NCBI GenBank assembly: GCA_913055685.1
Contig: CAJXKC010000002.1
Span: 744,001 to 808,000 of the forward strand
Direction: 5' to 3'
From: an uncultured Flavobacteriales bacterium
Lineage (GTDB): Bacteria; Bacteroidota; Bacteroidia; Flavobacteriales; Schleiferiaceae
Length of the DNA stretch: 64,000 bases
Part shown: piece after piece, positions 7,859 to 16,536 of the stretch
How positions within the stretch are numbered: the first letter of the stretch is position 1
How the letters are laid out: the number at the start of each line of letters is the position of its first letter
The notes under the pieces: generated by a model
What the model was told of the DNA's origin: nothing
The model's database searches: none
What the model saw: the letters and a program-made list of their open reading frames with translations, nothing else
Position numbers and translations under genes: made by a program

Positions 7859-9097
7859 TTAAGCCAGTGCTGCCCGCATATCGCTAATAAAGGTATCAAC
7901 TACTTTGCCAAGGGTATGCTGCATTACTACGATCTTCCACCAACGCGGCTCCCCTTCAAAATCATTACTTACCAAACGATACTTTTCCGGTATTCCAGCG
8001 GGCACCTGCTTGGCATTCATGCTCACAATGTTTAAGTGCGGATTGCGGAAATATTCAATACCCAATTGGTCCAATGCCTCACAAAGTTTATCGGTTTCCT
8101 GAATCAGCTTTAACATGGTATTGGCCCAACCTTGTGGTCCATGAGTCATAAGAATCATCCAAATTGAAATGGCCTGGGCTCCACTCCTGCTTCCCACCAT
8201 GGTATAATCCAAACCCTGTACGTATTTAGCTTCGGTGGTTGCAGCATAGTGCATCCAACCCTTTCGAATCAAAAAGACTCCGGTTCCATACGGCGCCATT
8301 AGCATTTTATGGGCATCGACAGTAATACTATTGATCCGAGGATTGGCAAAATGCAATTTAGAATCGGGATTCGTAAAGGGGTATATAAAGCCTCCAAAAG
8401 CTCCATCTACATGGATTTTATAAGGAAGGTTATACTCCTCAAAAGCGTCAGCAAGGAAATCCACATCATCAACCGAACCAAACATGGTAGTGCTCATGTT
8501 AGCGATACCAATTAGGTATTTAATGCCCTTAGCCTTGGCCTCTGCCAACTTTGTTTTTAAATCATCTTCACTAATGCTACGTTTATGCTCATCTACTGAA
8601 ACCGAAATCGCATTAATCGATAATAAATTGGCGCCCTTATAGAAACTATAGTGGCTATCCTCCGAGAATAGAACCGCTATTTCATTGAGTTTTGCTCCAT
8701 ATTCGGCCTTAAAGTAATTGCGATATATCCATAGTGCCTGAATGTTAGCCTCTGTTCCCCCTGGAGCCACGTATCCGTCTACACTTTTTGCTTCGGCTTT
8801 AAAAATCTCTTCAGAAATAAGGCGAATTAGCTCCACCTCAATTTTTTGGGTTCCCCGAAACATATCCTCCCCTTCATCCCCGGTAAGGGTATGGCAACCA
8901 ATGTGATTTGGGTTGTTTATAAAAGTGCGAAGGAAGGGCGCGTCTTCAAGAAAGTGGGCGTCGCGGTGAAATTGTGCAGTATCTAAATAGGTACCTGGAA
9001 TTCCTAAAATATAGTCGCTATCGTAATTTCGATTGGCGTCTAGAGCGTTAAAAATGCGCTCTTTTATTTCTCCTTTTGTCTGTTTCTTCCAAATCAT
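7859..9097 (-). CDS. PLP-dependent amino-acid decarboxylase (group II, glutamate/aspartate/aromatic type)
   Basis: Numbering from the ATG at 9097, the protein has 412 residues. The fold-type I signature is VDAHKMLMAPYGTG, with Lys264 the Schiff-base lysine. APGGTEANIQALW (cofactor phosphate region) and IHVDGAFGGF (Asp contacting the pyridine nitrogen) also fit group II decarboxylases. The substrate cannot be fixed from sequence; glutamate, aspartate and tyrosine decarboxylases share these motifs. The open frame extends to 9166, but the ATG at 9097 sits exactly where transcription from the -7 element at 9102-9109 should begin and gives the normal family N-terminus. It is divergent from the glycosyltransferase gene. 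Confidence 0.85.
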   Translation of the reverse strand: MIWKKQTKGEIKERIFNALDANRNYDSDYILGIPGTYLDTAQFHRDAHFLEDAPFLRTFINNPNHIGCHTLTGDEGEDMFRGTQKIEVELIRLISEEIFKAEAKSVDGYVAPGGTEANIQALWIYRNYFKAEYGAKLNEIAVLFSEDSHYSFYKGANLLSINAISVSVDEHKRSISEDDLKTKLAEAKAKGIKYLIGIANMSTTMFGSVDDVDFLADAFEEYNLPYKIHVDGAFGGFIYPFTNPDSKLHFANPRINSITVDAHKMLMAPYGTGVFLIRKGWMHYAATTEAKYVQGLDYTMVGSRSGAQAISIWMILMTHGPQGWANTMLKLIQETDKLCEALDQLGIEYFRNPHLNIVSMNAKQVPAGIPEKYRLVSNDFEGEPRWWKIVVMQHTLGKVVDTFISDMRAALA

Positions 9098-9101
9098 GCG
9101 G

Positions 9102-9109
9102 CAAAGGTA
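9102..9109 (-). promoter_or_regulatory. -7 promoter element of the PLP decarboxylase, directly abutting the start codon
   Basis: TACCTTTG (read on the minus strand) ends four bases before the ATG at 9095-9097. Transcription would start at or next to the A of the ATG, predicting a leaderless mRNA. Confidence 0.62.
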
Positions 9110-9177
9110 CATGGCCCCTTTTTCTTGAATATGATTTTTACCCATGAATTGACCCTTTTCAAGCATTTTCTAATCCT

Positions 9178-9185
9178 TACCTTCG
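9178..9185 (+). promoter_or_regulatory. Variant -7 element (TACCTTCG) of the glycosyltransferase gene
   Basis: One mismatch from TAnnTTTG. It lies 14 bases before the ATG at 9200 and is divergent from the element at 9102-9109. Confidence 0.4.
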
Positions 9186-9199
9186 CGGAAATTTCCTTC

Positions 9200-10297
9200 A
9201 TGAGTCTGAAAATTCTCGTAATCAGTAATTACCGAACGACCATTACCGTTAGGCCCGAGGCAGAAATTTTTATCGGCCTACAAAAAGCTGGTCATTCCGT
9301 TACCATTATGACCTACGGCGACAGTTGGTACCGGGAGAAATTTGAAGAAGCGGGAATTCGAGTAATTGATTTCCACCCAGAGAAAAAGTTTGACAAAAAG
9401 GAAATTGCCTTTATCCGCAATGAAATTTTAGAAGGTGCTTACGATGTGATGCATCTCTTTAATGGAAAGGCCATGATAAACGGAATACAGGCTGCCAAAG
9501 GGACGCCAGTAAAGGTGGTCCTTTACCGCGGATTCGAAGGCCACATTCACTGGTATGATCCCGCTGCTTATTGGAAATTCCTGCATCCAAGAGTAGATGC
9601 CATACTATGTAATTCGGAAGGCGTGGCGGAGCATATTGCTAAAGCCAGTCTCTTTGTGAAACCGAAATTGGTAACGGTTAACAAAGGACATCGTCTTGAA
9701 TGGTATGCCGAGGTAGAAGCAATGGTGCATGAAGAACTTGGCTTAGACCCTAAAGCCTTTTACGCTGTTTGTGCTGCTAATAATCGAAAGATGAAAGGGG
9801 TACCCTACCTTCTTAAAGCCTTTCAGCATATCAACCCAGAGTTTAATATCCATCTTCTTTTACTGGGTAAGGACATGGATACGCCTGAGAATTTAAAAAT
9901 AGTTGAGGCCTGTCCTCATCCCGAACGCATACATTTTATGGGCTGGCGAGGCGATAGCTTGCGCATCGTTAAAATGGCTCAAACCTTTATCCTATCTTCC
10001 CTTTATGGGGAGTCCATAACCAAGTCGGTGCTTGAAGGCATGTCCCTTGGTACTCCGGCCATTATTACCAATATTCCTGGTAATCGCGAAATGATTGTGG
10101 ATGGAGAAAGTGGTTATGTGGTGCCTAAAAAAGATCCGAAAGCCTTGGCCTTAGCTTTAGAAAAAATGTACCGCGACCCCGAAGCACCACAACGCATGGG
10201 AGCGGCGGCAAAAGAAAGGATACGCAATCGTTTCAGCTCCGAAAACTCCATTAAAGGTTACGAGGCCTTTTATCAAGATTTGGTGGCTTCTGATTAA
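9200..10297 (+). CDS. Family 4-type glycosyltransferase
   Basis: A 365-residue GT-B enzyme transferring a sugar from a nucleotide-sugar donor. The C-terminal domain shows the EX7E motif (Glu271 and Glu279 in GESITKSVLEGM) and the N-terminus is ILVISNYRTTITVRPEAEIF. The MGWRGD and GYVVPKKDP segments also fit GT4. There is no export signal or membrane helix. The open frame extends upstream to 9125, but the ATG at 9200 gives the family start and lies behind a -7-like element. Its stop overlaps the convergent namZ stop by four bases. Acceptor and product are unknown. Confidence 0.85.
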   Translation: MSLKILVISNYRTTITVRPEAEIFIGLQKAGHSVTIMTYGDSWYREKFEEAGIRVIDFHPEKKFDKKEIAFIRNEILEGAYDVMHLFNGKAMINGIQAAKGTPVKVVLYRGFEGHIHWYDPAAYWKFLHPRVDAILCNSEGVAEHIAKASLFVKPKLVTVNKGHRLEWYAEVEAMVHEELGLDPKAFYAVCAANNRKMKGVPYLLKAFQHINPEFNIHLLLLGKDMDTPENLKIVEACPHPERIHFMGWRGDSLRIVKMAQTFILSSLYGESITKSVLEGMSLGTPAIITNIPGNREMIVDGESGYVVPKKDPKALALALEKMYRDPEAPQRMGAAAKERIRNRFSSENSIKGYEAFYQDLVASD

Positions 10298-11508
10298 GGT
10301 CCGAAATCGGGATATAAAAGATACTTCCGACGTCTTAATTGAAACTCGCTTAGACCCTCTTGCCAAGACTCGCGAATTTCTTGGGGACTCTCCCCTGCTT
10401 CAATCTGCTTTTGCAAATCTTTTGTACCCGCTAAAAGGGTGAAGAAATTGGAAAAGAATTTATCCTTTTCCGGCGCCATTTTATAGGACTCTATTAACCA
10501 GTAGAGGTAAAGTTCTCCCAAACCATCTACATAGGCATTGGAGAAATCTTGCAATAGAAACCCTTTGCATTGCTCACCTTCATAGGGCGGGTTTTTGGCC
10601 CCTTCATTGGCTTTGGGTATGAAGTCGATATTGCCATCAGTAAACCAAGGCGCACCAATTAGTTGAAAAGGATAGTCGGTACCCCTACCAACACTCACGG
10701 TAGTGCCTTCAAAAAAGCAAAGTGAAGGATAGAGCGTAATGGCGGTATCGTTAGGTAAATTAGGCGAGGGCTTAATCGGTAAAGAATAGCGAGTATTGTG
10801 ATCGTAAGCATAGCAGGGAATCACTTCTAAATCACATATGAAACCGCCTCTTAACCAGCGTTCACCATTTAGCATTTGCGCGTATTCCCCCACCGTCATT
10901 CCGTGCACAACTGGTACCGTGTGCAAACCCACAAAAGACCGATGCTTAGGATCTAATATGGGTCCGTCTATATAATAGCCATGAGGATTAGGGCGATCGA
11001 GAATTATTATCTTCTTGCCTGTCTCAGCGATGGTCTCCATCATATAGGTCATGGTGCTTATATAAGTATAAAAGCGCACGCCCACATCTTGAATATCGAA
11101 AAGCACTAGGTCTAAATCAGCTACTTGCTCCTTCGTAGGTCGGCGATTATTGCCATATAGGGAAATAATGGGAAGGCCGGTTTTGGGATCTTTGCCATCT
11201 TTAACATGTTCTCCGGCCGAAGCTTTGCCTCGAAAACCATGTTCTGGGCTAAAGATTTTAACCACTTCTATGTCATTGGCTAACAAAAAATCGACCAAGT
11301 GCTGCCCATTCTGAAGCACAGAGGTTTGATTGACCAATAAACCCACTTTTTTTCCGTAAAGGCTTGGTAAATAGACTCCTGGTCGATCGGCAGCCACTAA
11401 TAATTCGGGAGATTCTTTTAATGGGGCCTGGCCGCAAAGCAGGCCTGCGTAAAGCATGAGCATTAATGTATATTTGGCAGGCCGAAACAGTTTAGTATAG
11501 CTCTTCAT
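10294..11508 (-). CDS. namZ: Exo-beta-N-acetylmuramidase, NamZ/DUF1343 family (GH171)
   Basis: A 404-residue protein with an N-terminal hydrophobic export segment ending near CGQAP. It matches DUF1343, now known as the NamZ family, which removes N-acetylmuramic acid from the ends of peptidoglycan fragments. Family motifs include GLLVNQTS (56-63), the SPEHGFRG motif with the conserved Glu89 (87-94), DIQDVGVRFYTYIS and LDRPNPHG. Such enzymes serve cell-wall recycling, consistent with a periplasmic location. The start codon shares its last base with the divergent permease start, so its promoter must lie inside that gene; I could not identify it. Confidence 0.88.
   Translation of the reverse strand: MKSYTKLFRPAKYTLMLMLYAGLLCGQAPLKESPELLVAADRPGVYLPSLYGKKVGLLVNQTSVLQNGQHLVDFLLANDIEVVKIFSPEHGFRGKASAGEHVKDGKDPKTGLPIISLYGNNRRPTKEQVADLDLVLFDIQDVGVRFYTYISTMTYMMETIAETGKKIIILDRPNPHGYYIDGPILDPKHRSFVGLHTVPVVHGMTVGEYAQMLNGERWLRGGFICDLEVIPCYAYDHNTRYSLPIKPSPNLPNDTAITLYPSLCFFEGTTVSVGRGTDYPFQLIGAPWFTDGNIDFIPKANEGAKNPPYEGEQCKGFLLQDFSNAYVDGLGELYLYWLIESYKMAPEKDKFFSNFFTLLAGTKDLQKQIEAGESPQEIRESWQEGLSEFQLRRRKYLLYPDFGP
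11469..11476 (+). promoter_or_regulatory. -7 promoter element of the permease gene, inside namZ
   Basis: TATATTTG matches TAnnTTTG and lies 31 bases before the TTG start at 11508. Since the divergent genes leave no intergenic space, this element lies within the namZ signal-peptide region. Confidence 0.45.
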
Positions 11509-12737
11509 TGAAGTTTGAATTTTTCATAGCCCGTAGAATCTTAAAAAACCCTTCTGCCGCTCGTAAGGTGGCTAAACCGGTTTTAAATATCTCGGTATGG
11601 GCCATTGCCCTAGGTCTCTTAATTATGATTCTTGCGGTTTCTACGGGTAATGGATTACGTAAAGCGATCCAAAACAAAGTAACCGGATTCGGTGGAGATA
11701 TTCAAATCCTTAATTATCGACCTAATCCAACTTATGAACAAGTCCCTCTGGCCCTTTCAGATAGCTTGTTGCAGGCTCTAAATGCAGATCCTCGCATTAA
11801 TTATATCCAAGCCTTCGGTCAAAGAGCCGGAATTTTAAAGAAAGACGATTTATTTGAAGGCGTGGTCTTAAAGGGCCTTTCGGCTGATTATAAATTAGAC
11901 TTCTTTCAAGAGTTCTTAATTGAAGGCAAAATTCCCTCTTTTAGTCGAGAGGGCTACCAGGATAGCGTGCTCATAAGCGACAAGCTGGCCCGCAAGTTAA
12001 AGTTAGAGCTCAACCAAAAGGTAGAGATGTTCTTTGTGCGCAACAACCAGGCCCCCTTGCGTCGGCGTTTTATCATTGCAGGATTGTTTCGCACCGATTT
12101 TGAAGAACTCGATGAAACTTTCATTCTAGGCGACTTAAAGCACGTGCGACGCTTGGCTAAATGGGAAGATTTTGAAGTTGGTGCCTATGAAGTGCACCTC
12201 AAGGAAAATGAAGATCCCGAAAATGTTGCCTCAGATATTCGCTATCTCTTGCCTTTCGAATACGACGCCCTTAGCGCACGTCGCCTAAATCTGCAGCTCT
12301 TTCAATGGCTCGATTTATTTGACCTCAATATCCTGATTATCATTGTCATAATTATCCTGGTGGCTACCATTAATATGTCCATTGCCTTATTAATTCTAAT
12401 AATGGAAAGAACTAGCATGATAGGCCTATTAAAAGCTTTAGGGGCAAAGGACTTTAGTATTCAGAAAATATTCCTGTTAAATGCCACCTATCTAATTGGT
12501 AAAGGACTTTTATGGGGGAATTTACTAGGTTTTGGACTCACCTTCCTTCAAAAGCAATTTGGCTTTATTAAGCTCGATCCAGAAACTTATTATGTGAGTG
12601 TGGTTAGCATCGACTTAAGTCCACTTCCTATCCTCGGATTAAATATCATCACCTTATTTATCGCCTTAGTCTGCCTACTCATTCCTTCTTATCTGGTAAG
12701 TCGGGTAAGTCCCAATAAAGCCATACGTTTTGATTAG
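11508..12737 (+). CDS. ABC transporter permease of the LolC/LolE (FtsX-like) family
   Basis: A 409-residue protein with one N-terminal transmembrane helix (about 26-46), a large periplasmic domain, and three C-terminal helices (about 273-298, 320-345 and 370-395), the LolC/LolE/FtsX layout. In this family the permease pair with the ATPase LolD extracts lipoproteins from the inner membrane. No LolD-like ATPase is in the window. The start is TTG at 11508-11510: the sequence FEFFIARRIL that follows is the conserved beginning of these proteins and no ATG is available. The last residues (SRVSPNKAIRFD) are the usual C-terminus, so the gene is complete. Confidence 0.85.
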   Translation: MKFEFFIARRILKNPSAARKVAKPVLNISVWAIALGLLIMILAVSTGNGLRKAIQNKVTGFGGDIQILNYRPNPTYEQVPLALSDSLLQALNADPRINYIQAFGQRAGILKKDDLFEGVVLKGLSADYKLDFFQEFLIEGKIPSFSREGYQDSVLISDKLARKLKLELNQKVEMFFVRNNQAPLRRRFIIAGLFRTDFEELDETFILGDLKHVRRLAKWEDFEVGAYEVHLKENEDPENVASDIRYLLPFEYDALSARRLNLQLFQWLDLFDLNILIIIVIIILVATINMSIALLILIMERTSMIGLLKALGAKDFSIQKIFLLNATYLIGKGLLWGNLLGFGLTFLQKQFGFIKLDPETYYVSVVSIDLSPLPILGLNIITLFIALVCLLIPSYLVSRVSPNKAIRFD

Positions 12738-12742
12738 CTTTG
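12735..12742 (+). promoter_or_regulatory. -7 promoter element of the cystathionine beta-synthase gene
   Basis: TAGCTTTG matches TAnnTTTG. It begins three bases before the end of the permease gene and lies 21 bases before the ATG at 12764. Confidence 0.5.
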
Positions 12743-12763
12743 CCGGCAAATTGAAATGATATT

Positions 12764-14137
12764 ATGCGTCCGGTAAAAAAGGTTTACGACAATATACTAG
12801 AGACTATTGGCAATACCCCCATGATCCGATTAAACAAGATTGTGGAAGATTTCCCTTGTGAAGTATTGGCCAAGGTAGAGTACTTCAATCCTGGTAATTC
12901 GGTAAAAGACCGTATGGCCCTAAAAATGATTGAAGATGCCGAAAAAGCAGGTAAGCTTAAACCGGGCGGAACTATTATAGAATGTACTTCTGGAAATACG
13001 GGCATGGGATTAGCTCTTGCCGCAATTGTAAAAGGTTACAAACTTATCTGTACCCTAAGCGATAAGCAGAGTAAGGAAAAAATGGACGTCTTACGCGCCA
13101 TGGGTGCAGAGCTGTATGTTTGTCCGACCAATGTACCGCCAGAACATCCAGAAAGTTATTACTCGGTAGCCGACCGTCTGCACAAAGAAATTCCCAATTC
13201 CTATTATCCCTATCAATACGATAACCCGGGAAATGCCCTGGCACATTACGAAAGTACCGGCCCCGAAATTTGGGAACAGACCGAAGGAAGAATCACTCAC
13301 TTTGTAGTGGGAGTTGGCACCGGCGGTACAATCTCTGGGGTTGGTAAATATCTAAAAGAGAAAAATCCCAATATTAAAATTTGGGGTATCGACTCCTATG
13401 GCTCAGTATTTAAAAAATACCATGAAACGGGCGAGTTCGACGAAAAGGAAATCTACAGCTATATAACCGAAGGAATCGGTGAAGATATTCTTCCCAAGAA
13501 TGTTGACTTCGGAGTAATTGACCATTTTGAAAAGGTGAGTGATAAAGATGGGGCTTTAGCCACGCGAGATTTAGCAAAAATGGAAGGTTTGTTCCTAGGC
13601 TACTCCTGCGGTTCTGCTATTCAAGGCTTACGTCAATTAAAAAATGAGCTCAAGCCTGATGATGTGGTAGTTGTTCTTTTCCACGACCATGGTAGTCGCT
13701 ATGTTGGGAAAATCTTTAATGATGACTGGATGCGGGATCGCGGCTTCTTAACCAATGAGAATAGCAGTGCCGGTGATCTAGTAAAAGCCCATGAGAATTT
13801 ACCTTTAGTTTCGGTAGCCCCCGATGAGGTTATTGCTTCGGCAATTCACAAAATGAAGCAGTTTTCCATCTCCCAAATTCCGGTACTAAAGGATGGGGAA
13901 ATGGTAGGTTCCCTGGACGACAGCCGTCTTTTTGCCGCGATTGTGGAAGACCCTAGTCGCAGCGAAAAGTTTGTGGAAGAAATCATGGATAAGCCCTTCC
14001 CGGTGGTTGCCCATAATGAGCCGGTTAAATCGGTAGCCTCTTTAATCAATAAAGATAATGCGGCCGTGATGGTAGAATTGTCGAGTGGCAATTTCCACAT
14101 TATCACCAAACAAGATTTGATCAATGCTCTAAGCTGA
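12764..14137 (+). CDS. Cystathionine beta-synthase (PLP enzyme with C-terminal CBS pair)
   Basis: A 457-residue enzyme. Residues 1-330 are the fold-type II PLP domain with the Schiff-base lysine Lys48 in NSVKDR, the SGNTGMG loop and GVGTGGTISG. Residues about 335-457 are two CBS domains (AIHKMKQFSISQIPVL and SLINKDNAAVMVE). Domain order and length match cystathionine beta-synthase (serine plus homocysteine to cystathionine) rather than a plain cysteine synthase, which lacks the CBS pair. No heme-binding N-terminal extension is present. The CBS pair probably binds an adenosyl ligand. Its stop overlaps the next gene start by one base (TGATG). Confidence 0.87.
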   Translation: MRPVKKVYDNILETIGNTPMIRLNKIVEDFPCEVLAKVEYFNPGNSVKDRMALKMIEDAEKAGKLKPGGTIIECTSGNTGMGLALAAIVKGYKLICTLSDKQSKEKMDVLRAMGAELYVCPTNVPPEHPESYYSVADRLHKEIPNSYYPYQYDNPGNALAHYESTGPEIWEQTEGRITHFVVGVGTGGTISGVGKYLKEKNPNIKIWGIDSYGSVFKKYHETGEFDEKEIYSYITEGIGEDILPKNVDFGVIDHFEKVSDKDGALATRDLAKMEGLFLGYSCGSAIQGLRQLKNELKPDDVVVVLFHDHGSRYVGKIFNDDWMRDRGFLTNENSSAGDLVKAHENLPLVSVAPDEVIASAIHKMKQFSISQIPVLKDGEMVGSLDDSRLFAAIVEDPSRSEKFVEEIMDKPFPVVAHNEPVKSVASLINKDNAAVMVELSSGNFHIITKQDLINALS

Positions 14138-14895
14138 TGCCTAGCTTTAAGGATCAGATTGGACGTGAATTAGATTTAAAGGGCCAGCCCAAGCGAGTTG
14201 TTTCCCTAGTCCCTTCTCTTAGTGAATTGGTGGTGGACTTAGTTGGGTCTGAGTCCCTTGTTGGCTGCACGGCTTGGTGCGTACACCCTAAAAGTTTACG
14301 CGAGAATAGTACCGTAATTGGCGGCACTAAGGATGTAAATATTGATTTGGTAAAAAGCCTTCAGCCCGATTTGATTTTGGCAAATAAGGAGGAAAACCAG
14401 GCCGAACAAGTAGAATCCCTGGCCCAAAACTTCCCGGTTTATGTGAGCGATGTGCGCAGCGTGGATCATTGCTTAAAGTTACTATCGGATTTAGGCAAAA
14501 TTTTAGCTTGCGAAAACCAAGCGATGGAGCTTATCCATCAGGCGAAAGCCTTAAGATCGAACTTGCCTAAAAAAGAGGCCACCTTCCTTTACTTTATCTG
14601 GAAAGACCCCTATATGGTCGCCAGCAAAGACAGCTATATTTCTGCCCTATTAGAGGAAAGAGGCTTTACTAATTTGGCCCCCGAGACTAATCGATATCCT
14701 AGTCTAAGTTGGTCCGAAATTGAAGCTCTAAAACCGGACCTGATATTACTCGGTTCCGAACCCTATGCCTTTAATGCTGGAGATAGCCTTGATTTTTTCA
14801 AAAGCGGATTCAAGACTAAAATTATCGATGGCGAATTAGTCAGTTGGTATGGTAGTCGCCTCATCAAAGGCTTAAAATATCTCAATAAACTCTAA
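14137..14895 (+). CDS. Helical-backbone metal receptor (BtuF/cobalamin-binding-like) without signal peptide
   Basis: A 252-residue protein of the periplasmic-binding-protein fold type III: RVVSLVPSLSELVVDLVG, VIGGTKDVNIDLVKSLQPDLILANKEEN and ALKPDLILLGSEPY are typical of BtuF-like receptors. These usually bind vitamin B12 or siderophore-type ligands. The N-terminus (MPSFKDQIGRELDLKG) carries no signal peptide or lipobox, and the start is fixed by overlap with the preceding gene, so it appears cytosolic as encoded. No ABC transporter genes accompany it. The coupling to cystathionine beta-synthase suggests a link to methionine/B12 metabolism, but that is only inference. Confidence 0.75.
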   Translation: MPSFKDQIGRELDLKGQPKRVVSLVPSLSELVVDLVGSESLVGCTAWCVHPKSLRENSTVIGGTKDVNIDLVKSLQPDLILANKEENQAEQVESLAQNFPVYVSDVRSVDHCLKLLSDLGKILACENQAMELIHQAKALRSNLPKKEATFLYFIWKDPYMVASKDSYISALLEERGFTNLAPETNRYPSLSWSEIEALKPDLILLGSEPYAFNAGDSLDFFKSGFKTKIIDGELVSWYGSRLIKGLKYLNKL

Positions 14896-14930
14896 ACATC
14901 CTTTAATTAAAAGTTCAGGTTTAGTAATTT

Positions 14931-14953
14931 AGGAGGGAAAGCTAATGGTATGA
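14931..14953 (+). promoter_or_regulatory. Strong Shine-Dalgarno plus two-codon upstream reading frame before the histidine kinase
   Basis: AGGAGGG at 14931-14937 is an unusually good ribosome-binding site for this phylum. The ATG at the best spacing (14945) opens only Met-Val-stop, and its TGA overlaps the kinase ATG at 14950. This may couple initiation by re-start, or the kinase may simply use the 12-base spacing. Confidence 0.35.
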
Positions 14954-16536
14954 ATGCATCTCCCTACAAATTACTAATCTATAGTGCGAGTGAAACACAG
15001 CTTAAGGACTTGTGTAAGCTTACCAGTCAGCTTGACTATAAATGTCAAAATCTCCGTGAGCTTAAATTACTTCCAAAGGTTGAAAGCCTTGATTACTATG
15101 ACCTTTTATTATTTTGCTTAGATAAGAGCAATACGGCAGCAGAAATTGCCACAATTAAAAAAATTAAGGAGCAGTTTCCAGGACTTGTTTTACCTATTAT
15201 TCTCTTTGGAGATGGCGACGGCTTAAAGAGCATTGGCAAATTAAATGGTCAATACATCCAAGATTATATTTCCCTGCCTATCACGAAAGAATTCCTAGAC
15301 TTTCGACTAAGACTGCATTTGGAAGTAAAACAGAGTTTTCTAGATATTAAGGAGCGCGAGGCTCAGCTATCCGAGGAAGTGATTTCCAAGACCCAAGCCT
15401 ATAAAACCGCCCAGCTCAAAGCCGAGGAGAGTGAACGCTTAAAAACAGCATTCTTAAATAATCTTTCGCATGAAATGCGTACGCCCATGAATGGGATTCT
15501 TGGATTTATCGATTATTTGGAGGATCCAGATTTGGAAGGTGAAACCCGTGCACGCTTTGTTCAGAACATTAAAACTAGTAGCGAGAGACTATTAAATACC
15601 CTAAGAGACCTCATTGAAATCTCCGAAATTGAGGCTGGGAGTATTAAAGCGGAAATTGGTCCTTGTGATTTAAAGGAAATCAACGGAAACCTTTTTGAAC
15701 GTTACCGATCACGCTGCGCGGAAAAAGGCTTACGCCTGATTCAGGAGTTTCAATTAGGGCCCGCTGAGAGTGTCGTTTTAAGTGATATCAATAAAATTAA
15801 AAGTGTTTTATACCACTTTCTTAATAATGCGATAAAGTTTAGCGAAAAAGGAAGTATTCGATATGGTTTTAGACGCGAAGGAAAGGATCTGGTAGCCTAT
15901 GTAAGCGATGAGGGTCCGGGTATTGCTAAAAAGGATCAAGAAAAACTAGTAGAATCTTTTACCCAAATCGAGGATCACCTTACGCGGAAGCACGACGGAT
16001 TAGGAATTGGCTTAAGTATCTCGAAGGCTTTTATCGAAAGCCTAAAAGGTAGGCTTGAGATTGAGTCGAATCTAGGTAAAGGCAGTACCTTTTCTTTCCG
16101 AATGCCTTATCAAGCCTATCAAGAACAAAAAATAGATTCATCCATAAAGGCTGGAAAACTACTGGCTGAAAAAGAGAACTTAGAGGTTATCATTGTGGAT
16201 GACGACCCGATTAACATCGCCTTAATGCGCAAGATTCTGGAGCAAAGAGCGGCTAAGATTCACGAAGCTTATAATGGCGTAGAGGCGCTTAAGGCCTATA
16301 AAGATTATCCTCAATCGGATTTAATCCTCATGGATTTGAAAATGCCAGTGATGGATGGCTACGAAGCGGTAGCTGAACTAAGGTCTGCAGGAGCCAAAAT
16401 CCCCATCATTGCCCAAACCGCCTACGCCATGGCCCCTGATAAACAACGAGCACTTGAGGCGGGCTGCAACGATTACATTTCTAAGCCGCTAAATAAAAGT
16501 CTGCTTTTAGATAAAATCAATCAATTAGCGCAATAG
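14950..16536 (+). CDS. Hybrid sensor histidine kinase / response regulator
   Basis: A 528-residue cytoplasmic protein. Residues 1-130 resemble a degenerate receiver domain (alternating beta strands, ending [16 protein letters not shown]) that lacks the phospho-acceptor Asp. A coiled linker (130-165) leads to the HisKA helix [15 protein letters not shown] with His174. The ATPase domain (about 275-388) has LNNAIKF, DEGPGI and [10 protein letters not shown]-terminal receiver (411-528) has VDDDP and Asp462 in [13 protein letters not shown], with KPL at its end. No transmembrane helix is present, so the stimulus is internal or protein-borne. Output is probably phosphotransfer. Its end overlaps the convergent pyrD by 12 bases. 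Confidence 0.9.
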   Translation: MNASPYKLLIYSASETQLKDLCKLTSQLDYKCQNLRELKLLPKVESLDYYDLLLFCLDKSNTAAEIATIKKIKEQFPGLVLPIILFGDGDGLKSIGKLNGQYIQDYISLPITKEFLDFRLRLHLEVKQSFLDIKEREAQLSEEVISKTQAYKTAQLKAEESERLKTAFLNNLSHEMRTPMNGILGFIDYLEDPDLEGETRARFVQNIKTSSERLLNTLRDLIEISEIEAGSIKAEIGPCDLKEINGNLFERYRSRCAEKGLRLIQEFQLGPAESVVLSDINKIKSVLYHFLNNAIKFSEKGSIRYGFRREGKDLVAYVSDEGPGIAKKDQEKLVESFTQIEDHLTRKHDGLGIGLSISKAFIESLKGRLEIESNLGKGSTFSFRMPYQAYQEQKIDSSIKAGKLLAEKENLEVIIVDDDPINIALMRKILEQRAAKIHEAYNGVEALKAYKDYPQSDLILMDLKMPVMDGYEAVAELRSAGAKIPIIAQTAYAMAPDKQRALEAGCNDYISKPLNKSLLLDKINQLAQ

